A DNA stretch of 64,000 bases from Nageia nagi. Lineage: Eukaryota > Pinophyta. The stretch lies in contig JBITNC010000001.1 of assembly GCA_050084985.1 (NCBI GenBank), positions 84,258,001 to 84,322,000 of the forward strand, in the 5' to 3' direction. Below are positions 33,686-47,522 of the stretch, in pieces. The notes beneath the pieces are model-generated. The model was given only the letters and a program-made list of their open reading frames with translations, searched no databases and was not told the DNA's origin. The position numbers were made by a program, and so were the translations under genes. Within the stretch, counting starts at the first letter, position 1, and each line of letters starts with the position of its first letter.

Positions 33686-35374
33686 ATGTTATAAGTACTA
33701 TTATTTACTTGTATGAGAACTTTAGTTCCTATCAATAAGTGTGTTCCCAAATCTCTCTTTATGTAAAGATTTTACCTCATAATTTATCATACATTCATTT
33801 ACATTAATCAATTTATTCATAAGTAAAAATATTACAACAATCCAATGTTGGTGTTCTAATCTACTATACACCTATAGGTGATGTAATTAGGTATGTCATA
33901 CTTTAGTTGTAGGATGAGTATCAAGGATTAACATAAAGTTGTTCATAATATACATAACTTATTATATCCATCAACATTTATAGTAAGGATCCCTATAATG
34001 GAAAAGGAATTCATATAATTCAACTAAAATTGATAACATTATACAGTTTATATACAAGTAATCTTCAAACAAAAGAAACTTCACAATCACCAAGCCATGG
34101 ATCTCTATTATAACCTCCATACAAGAGCCTTATCATTACTTATGTAAAACATAAATAACAAGTGACAACAAAAATTATTTATATTTCTAGATCAATACAA
34201 GCTCTTCCAAGAAGCTTACAACAAAATGCTTCTTAAAATTTAACTTAATACAAAAACTTAAATAGAGACACAAATTTCCCATATTTTCATTATCAAAACT
34301 ATAGTCATAGCTCAAAGCCTGTAAATGTATCTAATAGAAAAGTAGTCTCTTTTATAACTCTAAATACAATACTACTGAGAGCTATAATAAAATATTTTCT
34401 AAACTATATGTACAATTGAAATAACATGAGCTAGATTATTTAGATTTTGATACCACAGTAACTTTAAACTACACCCAAATTCTCAATATCCTATAGTAGG
34501 TCTTGTAATTAGAAAAATTACATGGCTGAGAATGAAATCTTAGTAAGCAAAGTTTTAAGTACAACATACAACAAAATACATTATTAGAACACAAAATAAA
34601 GAAGAGCATATAATCCAATTCCATGTAATTACTCTTAATTCCTTAATTATTGCATTAAGTTCTTGAACTATTAAATAGCATATATTTTTATGTGTTTTGC
34701 TAACAATTTCAATAAGACCTCACAAGATACCTCACATTCATCCCCATCCATTCCCAACATATAAGTTTTAATTGAGGTTTATTTAGTTTCCTTTTTACAT
34801 AATTAATTTTTGCTCTTTAGCTTATTTATCAACAAATACAAAGCTTTAAATATTGCAAATGAAATGCAAAAAGTACCAACAATCATGTTGAGTATGCAAT
34901 AGTTAAAAATATACATATTTAAGATACAACGTATAATGAACTTCTGTATATGCATTGCAAATGAATGATTATGTACCATAAAATAAGCAAAAATGAACAA
35001 TGACTTCCTTTCCATCTTTCAATAACTATAAAATGTAAGAATGATAAACCAAAGCATCAATTTTATGCTTTGAACACTACTATATCCTACAAAATTTAGA
35101 TTATATTCAACAACATTTGAAGATAACAAGGGTATTCTTAAAACCCTACTTACTTGATAGTCAAACCAAAACCAATCAAACACCCAAGCCTCATGTAATA
35201 GTTACCTATGTTAGGGAAGCCAAAAAATACCTAGATACTACTAATGCTCTAGTTCTAAAACTATTACTCTAAGTTGAATTATACTAGCAAAGCTCTCTTA
35301 GGGAGAAAATATCACCTTCCAATATATCAACATGGAAAGATACCAAACTACCTATTTTTCCAATAAAAATGTCA
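33686..35374. other. No gene seen
   Basis: AT-rich. A TTTTGATACCACA motif near 34447 recalls the complement of an initiator-tRNA primer site, but no LTR pair could be matched to it. Nothing else was recognised. Confidence 0.45.
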
Positions 35375-36472
35375 GGTAAGTGCAAGAAGATGGGTCCACT
35401 AAAAGTGGAAATTTCATACTTAGGAAAAATTGGCTTAAAATGAAATTTCAGTATGTAAAATAAAATTTTGATCTTTAAAAAAAATAAAATTTTGATTTTT
35501 AAAGATTGAAGTTTTGGTTCATAATGAAATTTCATTATTTTTTAATATTAAAATGAAATTTCATTTCAATGTAACATTAAAAAATAATGAAATTTTGTTA
35601 TGAACCAAAATTTCTTTATTTGAATTTAGAATCATATTTAGCCTTGGGAAAGGCTTTGTGGGCTAAGTCTTATCCTTGGATCTCTAACTTCTTATTTAAG
35701 GTAATGGGAGTGATAAATCATTAATTTTGATGGATGTTTGATCAAGTTTTATGGGGATTCTTTTCATCAAACTAAAACCCATTTCAGATCAAAGAATACA
35801 AATTACAAATATGTATTATTTTTTACAATTTGATTATATTTTATATTTTTAAATTACTTTTTAATGAAACTAGTTCTTAAACTTGAAAACTTAGGTTTTA
35901 TTACTTTTTCAATAATGTTTTTTGGAGGAATTATGAAAAACATTATATGTGCATAATTTATAGATAATTCTTTATTAAATAAAAAAATATTTTAAAAAAA
36001 AAAGATAAGATTAGGTCAAATTACATGTGCCATAGATTGGTACTTTTTGAAACAAGAAATAGGGCTAGCAAAAAATTAATAAAAAAATACTCATGATAAA
36101 ATTATAAAAAAATATCCTACACAATCTTCGATATGTTAGGTATTTTTTCCCAAATAAATTTTTAAAAATATTATATTTTATGTCAAAATACACTTTTCAT
36201 ATAAGAGCAAGGTATCGCCATAAAATAGTATATTTGAAATTGTGGGTTTTAGAAGTTCTTATCATAAATAAATTTTTATCAATTAGGTATTGAAATAAAT
36301 TACGTATTTGAAAACTACACTCCAAGAACTACATTTTCATCCTAGTTACATTTTTCAAGATTCTATCTCTAAGGAATTCAAAAGTTGAGGTCAATTATGA
36401 TCAAACTTAAAAATCAAGGAAAACACGTCCAAATTTTGGCCATTTCATGGACCCATATTCTTTCACTTACCC
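35375..36472 (+). mobile_element. TIR-family element, about 1.1 kb
   Basis: Left end GGTAAGTGCAAGAAGATGGG followed by TCCACTAAAAG; the right end read backward gives GGTAAGTGAAAGAATATGGG followed by TCCA. The interior shares the ATTATGAAAAACATTATATG and TTAGGTCAAATTA blocks with 52732-53706 and 32811-33685. It has no open frame, so it would depend on a transposase from elsewhere. No target duplication is clear. Confidence 0.7.
35512..35610. repeat. 35-bp inverted repeat (strong hairpin)
   Basis: Arms 35512-35546 and 35576-35610 surround a 29-nt loop. The only two mismatches would be G-U pairs in RNA transcribed from this strand. It lies inside the TIR element. Confidence 0.85.
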
Positions 36473-37239
36473 TACCACCATTTGAGGAAACCCCATAGCC
36501 TAGATAAAGCTCTATATTTTCATGTTACAAGGTGAGAAATCATTATATAAAAAGCCCCAAGTTAAATCATCATGAAGATTGCACTTCCTATTAAGACTCC
36601 TCCCATGAATAATAGAAAGGAGTTTAACAAACCACTCTCAATCATCATGGTGATGAAATCCAAAAACATATTCCCTCTTGAAACCCCTTGATGATTGAAA
36701 AAATATTATGAGACACATTGAAATATTTTCTTAAGTATTCCCCATAACATTCTAAGGAAACAATGATCTAAGGGCCACATGATATTATCGACACCGTTTA
36801 TTTTCTTACCTACCCATTTAGTCAAAATACCTAGTGTTACAATACTTTTCAAAGGTCACTCAAGATATTAGATTCATTGGATAGGCATTTAGGTTAGTTT
36901 AGCTTTTGTTTTAGGTTTATGATGGTGTTAGGTAAATAGTTCTAAGTTAGATTTTAGAATATAGTATAGGTTTAAACTAGGGTTTTTAATCATAAGCATA
37001 TACAATGGCATTCATTTAGCATAACATTATCAATTCTTTATTAATCATTTTGTTTGCAAGTTTAATAGATCTAAGCATAGATAATAATCTTGTCACCTTG
37101 ATCAAGATCCAACTTGAATTGAGAGTCATAAATTTTTTTCCTTAGATCCTAAATATAACAAGAAACCTTAGACCATAAAGTTCATAGAATCTATATCTAT
37201 AGTTGAAAGAAAGGAAGGTGAAAAGGATGGTATGCGATA
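36473..37239. other. No gene seen
   Basis: AT-rich sequence to the left of the chromovirus relic. It may include that element's 3' region and LTR on the minus strand, but no LTR pair was found. Confidence 0.4.
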
Positions 37240-39930
37240 TAATATTTCTCTAAGCTTAAACTCAATCCCATGAGTTTTCATTTGTATTGAGAAATAATTC
37301 AAGAAACTATTATCTCACTCTATCAACATCTTTCTAAATAGCATAATTTCTCGAATAAAGATCCCATTACACCTTGCATTCTTAAATCTTTTGATTTTTG
37401 AGCAACCTTGAATGAAAATATAGAATTTTTACAAGTTTAACTTCTACAAAAAAAGGGCACATATCATTTTAATTTTATCTATATTCTAGGAATGAGTGGG
37501 ATATGGTACATACTTCTTCAAAAGTGACACATGAAATATATTATGCATCTTTGATAGATTTGGTGGTAGTTCCAACTTATAAGCCACTGAATTGAATCTT
37601 TTAAGGATGATGAAGGGTCAAAGTATCTATCTATGAGTTTAAAATATTTGATTGCACTCTTTCCAAGATTGAATCTTAAGAATACCTTATCTCTTTCTTG
37701 AAACTTCCTAGGAGTTCTTTAAAGGTATGTAAAACTTTTATTCCTATGTGATGCTTCTCTCAACTTTTGTTGAATATTTTTAAGTTGTGTCTCTATTTCA
37801 TGCATTTGTTTTTCAATGGATACTCTATCCTCAATATTATTCTAATAAATGGGTGTTTTACACCTTTTACCATGTGCAATACCTCAAATGGTATCATGCC
37901 TAGTGATCTCTAAAAAGAAATATTATAAGCAAACTCTACAAGGTGAATATAGTCTTACCATTTAGTAGGAGAATCCATGCAGTAAATATGAAGTATATAT
38001 TATAGGATTTTATTTACCTTATTGATTTATCCATCTATTTTAATATGATAAGATGATCTAAGATTAAATTTAATGCTTAGTTCTATATGTAAATCCTACC
38101 AAAATTCTAAGTAAACTTGTTGTCCCAATCTGAGATAATATTTTTTAGAAAATAATGCAACCTAAAAATATCTTTAATGAACTTATGAGCAATCACTATT
38201 GCATCGTTAGTAGTATTATCGAGTATGAAATGAGCTACATTAGTTAGTCTATCCACACTTAAAAATATTGAATTATGATGGAACCTAGTTCTTGGTAGTC
38301 TAATAATAAAATCCATACTCATTGATTACCATTTTTGAGATGGTATCTGAAGAGGATGAAGAATGCTAGAAGGCCTAATCCTTTTAGTTTTGACCTTTTG
38401 ACACTCCAAATATTTTGGTACATAATCAATGATTTATTTTTTCATACCTGGATAATAATATTATTTATTAATATTCTCTTTCATTTTAATGATACCTAGA
38501 TGTGCAGAGAAAGGTGTAAAATGATGTTCATACATAATTTACATTCTTAGGTTGCCTTAGAGAGGAATGACTATTATGTTACCAAAATACAAATTCCATC
38601 ATTTTTAACAACAAAACCCTCTCACAACCCTTGCAAAATTATTTTCTTTTGATTAATGCAAAATGTGTCTCTATATTGGTACCTATAAATCAATTCTTTC
38701 AAATTTGATTTTTGGCTAGACACAACCAAAATAGCATATCTTTTTCTACTCAAGGTATCAACAACCTTATTTTCTTTACCTCTGATGTACTCAATTTGCA
38801 TGTCATATTGCACTAAGAACTCTATACAAGGATAATGTATAGCATTTAGGGTAGGTTATATGAAAAAATACTATAGAATATGAAGATCAATTTTCAATTA
38901 GAAAGGCCTTCCTAATAGGTAATAATACCATATTTTGATAGCATACACAATTACTTCTAGCTCAAGATCATGTGTGGGATAATTATTTTCATGGTCTTTC
39001 AACATTCGTAACTCAAAGGCTAGAACTGAACCTTCTTGCATAAGGAAACCTCAAAGGCATTCTAAGAAAGCATCAATACAAACTATGAACTCTTTTTTAG
39101 GATCAAATAATTTGATAATGGGGGCTAAATTCAATTTTTTAATGGGTAGGCTATTTAAGAGTTCTTTACAATGTTTTTGTAATAACCTACTAGGCCCATA
39201 AAGCTTTGAATTTTTGAAACATTAGATGTAATCGACTAGTTAATAATTGCCTCAATCTTCTTAGAATCTACTGCTAAACCTTCAATAGAAATGACATGAT
39301 AAGATAATGAACATGAGAAGTGGAAAATTCTGATTTACCTACTTTACATATTTATCTTGAAGAAAATTTTGCGTTCCAAGAGTTTTGCATGATGCATGTT
39401 TAACAAGAAGTTTATCAAGAATATTAGAAGATACAAAACTTTTTGTTGCACTATAGTTAATCAAAATAAAGACTTATTGGTCATAAATATTCCTTCTAGA
39501 AAAATGGTAGAGGATTTATTACCAACTATTGCATTATTATATACTATAAAAATATGATGGTTGTCTCTTCAAATGGAATTGTAGCCTTCCCAATTTTGGT
39601 ATTGGGACTTGTAATGCTTACCCCTACATAGAAAACATATGACCTTAAGCTAACTAGGTTTATTTGGATCCTTTTGATTGCCATATGGTTCATTAGGTTT
39701 ATTTCTTTTTGCATCTCTTCTAGATACATTTTCTTGAAAGTGCTTTTACCACCCTTATCCTATTGGTTTTGAGATACTTGATATTATTTATCATTTTTCT
39801 TTTGATTACTATTCTGTCAAGATTGATCAAGAGTTTTCTTTCTATCATTATTTTTCTATTCAACCTTATTTTCTTTGTATTGCTATGAGACACCCAGTTA
39901 TATATTAGTTTATGGATTATCAATAAAGGG
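37240..39930 (-). pseudogene. gag-pol: Chromovirus (Ty3/gypsy) gag-pol relic
   Basis: Read leftward: a gag end with a decayed Cys-rich knuckle (about 39540-39700), RT/RNase H remains, and the RNase H tail MQYDMQIEYIRGKENKVVDT followed by LSR (38750-38813). The integrase core follows (SMDFIIRLPRTRFHHNSIF, then VDRLTNVAHF, then IISDWDNKFT; 38107-38322), where the first two catalytic Asp survive. The integrase tail reads FQERDKVFLRFN, then VAYKLELPPNLS, then HNIFHVSLLKKY (about 37500-37690). A faint chromodomain-like stretch follows (VKILYFHSRLLKNQKI, about 37390-37440). The chromodomain and HVS-L motif place it among chromoviruses, near Tekay/Del. Many stops and frame changes mean it is dead. 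Confidence 0.8.
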
Positions 39931-42900
39931 ATCCTATAGTATGCATGCTTGTAAAATCTTATGATTGTACTTTCATAGAGATTTACCTATGTGGTTAATT
40001 TTAAATAATCTTAAGAGTTTCATACTTGTTATCTTTTTGGAGAATAAATTGGGGGAAGGTAATAAGATAAAATTTGAGTGCTTGCATATGAATAATCTTA
40101 TTTGATAGGGAACTCTTAACTAATCCTCTTACCTACAGGGGTATGAAATTATGCTTCCTCTTTAATAGGTACTAGCTACAAAGGTTAATTTGAAATAGAT
40201 TTTTGGATTAATTAAAAGGTGAAAAATGAAGCCTCTCTTTTTGGAGATATCAATGATATATATCAAAACTCTCATCTCCAAGATCCTGATGCTTAGAATC
40301 ACATCCCAAAATGACCCCTCATTTACAATTAAAACGATTTAAAGTTTGCATTAAATAATAATTAACGATTGTTATTTAAATGAATTGCAAAAAAAATTAA
40401 TTATTGGAGTAAATATGGCTAATTGGTCATTTAATAAAGAGATTTGAAAAAGTTAAGCAAGGGCATACTAACGTTGGATATCAAATTCCCAAGTGGCAAG
40501 TAATATTGATATATGTATGACCACCTCATCAATCAACATCATGATCAAAAGAAAATGCCAAGCCACATGAAGATTACAATCAATATACATGGAGTTGATT
40601 GGAAACCATAAACCATATATGATTTGTTAGTTCAAATCATAAATTCATGGTCTCCAAGTAAATACATTGGTAAATAAAATTCATTGATTCTTTAGTGATT
40701 TTAAAAACATTGATAATGGCCATGTGGTGGTACTTAACATCGACATACATGATGGTGGCTTCTATACAAAAGGTGGTTGCATCTTTGTTCTAGCAAAAGG
40801 TGCTAGTTAACTATGTTTATTATTTTCATTTGAATGAGGAGTTGATAATTTGGAGGTGGATGACTTTTTAATGGAGGGTGGTTTGCAAAAAACCGTGAAG
40901 AGAAGGCCCCACATGGAAGACATCAAAGCTATCAGGGAATATGAGCCCAATGAATATTAGACTGCTAATTATTTAAAAAATCATGGACAATAATTTGTAC
41001 TATCTTAGGGAAAACCATCAACCACTTAGCCCAAATTGGAATGAAAGAATCAATGTTCTGTTAGAAGAGATAAAATCATATTTCATGACTTCCCTAATTC
41101 AATTGTTGTTGTGCCAAGTGGTACCTCCAAAGCTATCAGCTTATTATTAAGAGGTTGGTTAGTAATATGTTAATGAAATATTTGTAGGTGACTAAATGTC
41201 TTCATGTAATATTTTTTTAGGAGGTACAATTTTTAATAGTAAATAAAATTTACTATTAAAAATAAAACTAAAAATCAAATTCTATTGAGCCCTAAAACTA
41301 AGGAGGTAATGAGTACAAGAATTATAAATGAGGAAGAATATTGTTGAGAGGATGAGTGAGAATATTTTCAAAGAGGAAAAATACCAAGTTCAGTATTATT
41401 TGTTGTAACCATGAATACTCCAAAAATAAAACCCTTAACAATATAAAAAGGGTTATTGAGAGTGAAAAAAGTGAATTCCCTTTAATGGGTTTCCCTCCCA
41501 AGGGGAGTTTTAGTGTAGGTTTTGAATAATGTAGTAAAAATCCTTTTTGATGTAAACTCCATGTACATTATCATAGCCATGAGAGTATTCTTTGATTTAC
41601 ATTTAAACATACACAAGTTGTAAAAATCCATGAAAGACATTATGATCATGGAAGAAGAAGAAGAACATGGATGATATCATTGCCATGGAGAAAGAAGGAG
41701 ACAAAGAGTAGTTCCAAATTAAGCAACCTAAGAATAGATACATGGGACCATGCTTATGGACACTCATTGGGAAGAGAGTCATCTTTAAGAAAAGGGATTC
41801 AATAGCAACCTACAATGATCCTATGATTCAACTTCGATAAATAAAGGAATGAAGTGACAAGATCATACAAGTGGTATTGTAATATGGTACATACAATAAT
41901 GGATTGTGATTTGTGGATGTATCCCACATTGAGTGAACTTATCTAAATATTACTGTGCATAATTCTATGTGCTTATTTTGGTGTGCATTTATTTTTACAA
42001 GCACTAAAAGGAATAAAGTATGAGATCCGAAGTGAAATCTTAAGTTAGGATTCACGGATCAAAGGTTAACACTCATCATTTATTTGGAAATCCTAATTTG
42101 TGCTAATATCCCCCTTGAATTGCTTGAATTCCTTATGGAACTTTCTACATCCAAAGGAATATTATTTATATATCATTGATAAGACTCTTCACTTTGTTCT
42201 CCATCTTTCTTTTCTTCAAGGAGATCAACCTTTCCCCTTTGTATCTTTTCTCTTAATCTTGTACTTTTCCTTAGTTTACCATATTTAATGGTAACCTTCC
42301 TCTTCTTATAGGTCCTCTTTTTCTTAGGAGTAGAGAGGATGTGCTCATTGTTAATATTTTCATATGATATTTTTGTGGACACTACAAACACAATGACATG
42401 TTGGAACATAACATATAAATAAAGTTCTTAAAAAAACATATCATTTTCACAAGGCATGTGAATTTAACAAACCCTAATTAAGAATTTAAAGAATATAAAG
42501 TGATTGGTTCACCAATTTGTAGATATTTTAAATTTTATCATATACACTAATTTGTATTAAATATTTGATAATCAATATAGAGAAATGAAATGGATAAAGT
42601 AAAGATAAGTATAATAATCAAATATAATAAATGATATGATTTATTTAAATCAAATATCTTGATTATTGGATCAAACCTAAACTTATTAAGATAATGATTC
42701 AAAAATACAATACATGTTACCTTACCTATATAATTGGTTATATGCTTTAATATAGAATCATCTAAATGTTAATATCTCATATACAAATTATCGAAACAAT
42801 AGGGTTTCATAATGTAGTGATAACATTGAGTTGAAGTATTTGAGTGTCAAACTATCAAACCAAAAAGATAGTAGCTAGACCTCATGTGATAATAAAGATC

Positions 42901-44054
42901 TCATATCTTGATAGATGATGTTCAAGAATATTCATAAAATATGTATGGACCTATAAAGATAAATATTTGATAGTCATACCATGTGAAGATATCCTCCTTT
43001 TACAGGAAAGAGAACTTCATAATGCATGTTAAGTATCTAACATTTACATAAGGCCCTTACATAACAATAAGAAAAATAACATGATATGATATTAAGGCCA
43101 GTATAATATAATAATATATTAATATAAAATCAATAAAGTTTTGTATATAATCATTTAGAAAAATATAACTAATTTAGGTAAAAGGATGCTTAAATTAGGT
43201 GTTATCAAAAACTTTAATGGTTCAATTAGTGGGTTGATGTTTTTAGAGAGAATACTAAGAACTTAAGTTTATTTTATAAATTTAGAATATAAAAACATAT
43301 CATTTGAAAATAAAAATATATATGAATCATCAAGAGCATATTATGACATCCTAAACACTTAGGATTGAAATTTAGGTATCCAAAGGCCTATTTCTTGAGT
43401 TTAAATAATTATAATAAAATATCATTCAATATTAAAAAAAGGGATAAGTACAAATGTAGTATAAAATGGCTAACCTAAAAAAGGAACTATGCATTCCCCT
43501 TGAATATGGATAACATATATCATGTAATTATTAAAAATGAATTATTCTCATAAAAGTTAATAGGAGAATGCTTAGAAAATAAGAACTATTTGTTCTTCAA
43601 CATTTTTATGATTTGAGGATAGATTAGAATTGCTTAAAAATGTGAATGAGATGAAGAATATTTTAATGCTATAATCTTATGATTATATATACTTAATTGT
43701 ATTTATATGATTTATTTTTTATTGAAATAATTTGTAAGACCAAATACCATTCCTAGGATGAACATAATTGAAGGTAAAATATAAATTAACTTTATTATAA
43801 AGGCATTAATTATGTCAATTCTAATAAAACTCCTACATGATGTAAATATAATATTGCATGTATTATCCAAACATTAAATAGGATAGTTTATGAGAAAATG
43901 AAGGGATGTTATGATGATATTTCTTATGCGATGGACTTAAGGCAATTGGAAGCTTTCAAAATTGATAAAACTTTGACACCATAAGCATTTGAATTTAAGG
44001 TTTAAAATCATATGATATGGATGAATTTATATGATTATATTTAGGAACATAATA
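39931..44054. other. Long AT-rich stretch without a recognisable gene
   Basis: Would include the 5' region of the minus-strand chromovirus, but no matching LTRs were found. A short basic open stretch on the minus strand at 42173-42409 (STPKKKRTYKKRKVT-like) has no family match. Around 40840-41840 codon-like purine-rich text suggests an old coding relic, not identified. Confidence 0.4.
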
Positions 44055-47000
44055 TTGTCCATGGAAACTTATTATACAAGTCCAAGTCATCAATCAATAA
44101 GCCAATGTGGATCTTATTGAAACAAGTTATTTATTTTAATAGTTAGAAGTATATCATATGATATGATGAATCAATTTTATTTTGAATGTTTCCCAAATAA
44201 ATTAGGAATATATATTTCATACTCACAAGTATTTCTTATATTATAAGGTATTGAGTTTATTTTGAATATAAGGGAGACCACCCAAATAAATGAGAAACAT
44301 ATTCATGTTAAATGATGTAGAATTTAAGGTAAATGCAAGGAAAGAGAAACCCAATTAAACATATTAGGAATATATTATCCATATTCACTATAATAAAATT
44401 AATCTATACTAGTTTTTTTTATAAAATTTCAAGAAATGTATGATCACATCCCTAGGGTAAAAGTGTGTTAACTACTTTTCTTTATAGGATTTAAATAAAT
44501 GTATGATGAAATGAAATAGCCCTATGATTGTATATTTTCCAAATAAATGGATAGCTTCTATGAAATTAAAAGCACTAAGTATGATTATAGATTATGTATG
44601 TGGATATTAAAAATAGGCTATGACATAGTTATACTTTTTCATTAACAAAAGCATTGAAGTTGTGATGTAAATGATCAAAACTGAAATTAATAAAATGAAA
44701 ATTAAAATTATGACTGTTAGCCTACTCGTAATTTTTCTTTTCAATATTACATTAGAAGTTTGTCACATTAATCAATTATTATATTATTTTATGATATTTG
44801 TTATGTCTTTTTATCGAGTGAGAAAATAAATTCATATGTTTGAATTGTAATTGATTACATGTTTAATGTAAAGCATGTTTAAATTTGAAGGATAAACATT
44901 TGAGGTGTATATGATTTCAAAACTATTATAAGTTCTTATTTATGATGATTGAAGACTCATAAAAGATAATTGTATTATGCATTTATAAATGATTTTCATA
45001 TTTAAAATGGTTATCTTGTTGCTTTATTATATTAGAATTTGATAATATGCATATTTCATTTATTGTTAGCACATTGATTTCATTCCTTTATCATCATAAA
45101 GTAAAAACTAATCTTTAGTAGTTTCTTTTAGAATGGATAATTTTAATATATTTACATATAAAGTAATAATTGAATTTAAAGATTGCATTATTACATTATC
45201 AAGAATAACTTTAAAGTTGATAAATGGTTTAGAGTGAAAAATCTTAATAGATTTACATATAAAGTAATAATTGTAATACAAAAGTATTATTACGGTTCTT
45301 GTGAAAATTTTATTTTATTTTAGAATGGATAATATTAGTAATTTTTTCGAGAATGTGCCTATTATCATCAAAGGTATTCTCAAGATTCTTATAAAGAAAA
45401 TTAATAAAATTATTTCTTACAAGTTAAAATTAATGCATACAATTCAATTATCATAGATATAATTTATATTCATATACAATAGTTTAAGGATAAGAAATGT
45501 TTTATTATAAATTATATGAAGAGTCAATGAGAGGGTATAATGCTTCATCATACTTTCACAGGTAAGTTAATAAGATAAGCCATCCATGTGCATCCATCAC
45601 ATCACATCAATTAATGTACATTAGTGGATTCCGGGCTAGCATTTTGACAAGTGGGTAGTATTTCATAAGACATAATACATTTATTGAAAACATTTATTAG
45701 TGGATTCCAAATTGCATTTTGATATGTGGTTAGCATTTCGTAAGATATGATACACAATTGCCAACTTTGTGGGGTTTCGATGAAGGCCATAGTCATATCA
45801 ATGAAGAACCATTAAGAGAAAGAAATAGGTAATATTTTGTTGTTTAATATATTGGTGTCATCTTAATGAATTAAAAACATGAATGCATAGGTTCAACCTC
45901 AATTTGTCAATATGAAGTAGTAATAGTTATGAAATTCAAACTAACTTCCTTTAATAAGATTACACTATAACATTATGCATTATACTATATACATAAGACC
46001 ATGCACAAAAAGAATAGAAACATAATTTACAAGTTACATAAATGCAAATTTAAAGTAATAAACACAATTACAATAAAAAATGAATCTCTATAAAAATTTC
46101 ATTTGATGTTGATTTTTTATTTATTAGATCCATCCATTATTAAAAAGAAAATCCCATAATAAATAATACAATCTTTAAAACATATTGACAATAACAAAAA
46201 AAAACACACCCTTTAACAAATTATTGTATATGGACTTATTTAACAAGTCATCTTAAATAACTCTGAACCTCATGATCCTGAGCTATACTATGATATCTTA
46301 TTCCCTTTCATGAGGTCTCACAATATGGAACCAACCAATTTAATCAGATAAGAAAATGTGACAAACCTTACGTGAATAGACCTTTCTTTATGCCCTCATT
46401 GATTTGGTCAAGTCTTCCATATCAATTCCTAAGGTTGTTGATAGAGACCCAAAGTTGGTGGGCGTTGATGAAGGGACAGTCCAACATGAACAAGTCATAT
46501 TGCTTTATAAGAAACAAAAACCAAAGCAATAAAGTAATTATTAAATAATAAAATACTTTCCTTATTGGGAATGCCGGACGGCCACCCTTGGCGGTCGACA
46601 TCTCCACCTTCTACCGGCGGCGATTACCCACCTAAATACCACCCTTATTTTAATAAACCAACGAGCCCCAAAAATATTAAATAAATATTTTTTTCCCGTC
46701 ATTATTGACAGAATCAGGATGATAGGACAATATTTCGATATTCACGGTCCTACTGCCGCCCCGTCAGCATCCACATCGGACTATACGGGCAGCCCGGATC
46801 AGCACGCTTGTGACTCACGTCTGTCTTGGGCAGTCAACAAGATCCGCTGCTCCAGCCCGGATCCAGCGGGTCCCACCCTTCTCAAGTTAAACACGTTAGC
46901 CCAAGAAAATGTGTCCTGGCCTTGGACCCTCTTGATTTTCGCGGCCGGTCCCTTGGGGCTTGGCTTCGACCTTGGTATTGCTCCTGCTAACTCCGCCTCC

Positions 47001-47522
47001 GCCTGCAGTCGGCAGGTGCGCTTGTCTATAGAATCTGGATCCTCAATGTGACCGTGCGCTAGCTCCGGAAGTCGATCGGACGGAATGTATGTGCCTCCTA
47101 TGTTCCCATCTGGTTGGAATGAATTTAAACCCGTTGGTGTTGGGCGTATTTTTAGAAAACTAGCCGTTGGAATCCCTCTCGGAAACGTAGGTTTGTGTTC
47201 ATCGATCCTTAATATTTTATAGATTAAAAGGAGACTCGCCAACACCTTTGCGTTTCTTTCAAAACGTCCTAAGGTATCTTTTTTTTTTTTTTTTTAATTA
47301 ATTTTTCATCGAGTGTATGAGTAAAATGTAGCTATTAAAATGTTGGGTTTGACTCTATTATGAAAGTTATTATACAAGTCTTTTACTTTACCAATTCAAA
47401 AATATTTTTAAATTTAGATATTTATTTAGCCTTGTTTTTTAAATGCAATTTTTTTTTTTTAAAGAGAATTGGTAAAATCTTGGGTCATTTTCTATTACTA
47501 GCAACATTCAAATCAGATAAAT
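44055..47522 (+). repeat. Large duplicated block B (partner of 1427-7230)
   Basis: Direct-orientation counterpart of block A, about 3.5 kb, lacking the A-specific segments. Divergence is about 10% in AT-rich parts (for example 45950-46120 against 5630-5800) but about 2% in the GC-rich core. Confidence 0.75.
46565..47215 (+). promoter_or_regulatory. GC-rich, CpG-rich core of block B
   Basis: Matches 6271-6960. From about 46711 to 46955 only about five substitutions and no indels separate it from copy A. Differences elsewhere are discrete indels. B lacks the 52-bp G-box segment and a roughly 20-bp piece near 46962, and it keeps 32 bp near 46998-47030 that A has lost. A 148-codon minus-strand frame (46799-47245) exists here only; the same frame has a stop in copy A. 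Confidence 0.5.

Noticed and set aside
34440-34460. TTTTGATACCACA, complement of a Met-type primer site
   Set aside because: No LTR pair could be found around it and the match is short. It is not enough to call an element.
46719-47051. 110-codon + strand open frame in the GC-rich core
   Set aside because: The start codon is absent in copy A, the differences between copies change amino acids, and an indel changes the end of the frame. A chance frame is more likely.
46799-47245. 148-codon minus-strand open frame in the GC-rich core of block B
   Set aside because: The same frame in copy A has a stop (CAG to TAG), no known domain is visible, and GC-rich DNA yields long chance frames. The three substitutions in the + strand frame are all replacements, so neither strand shows a coding pattern.
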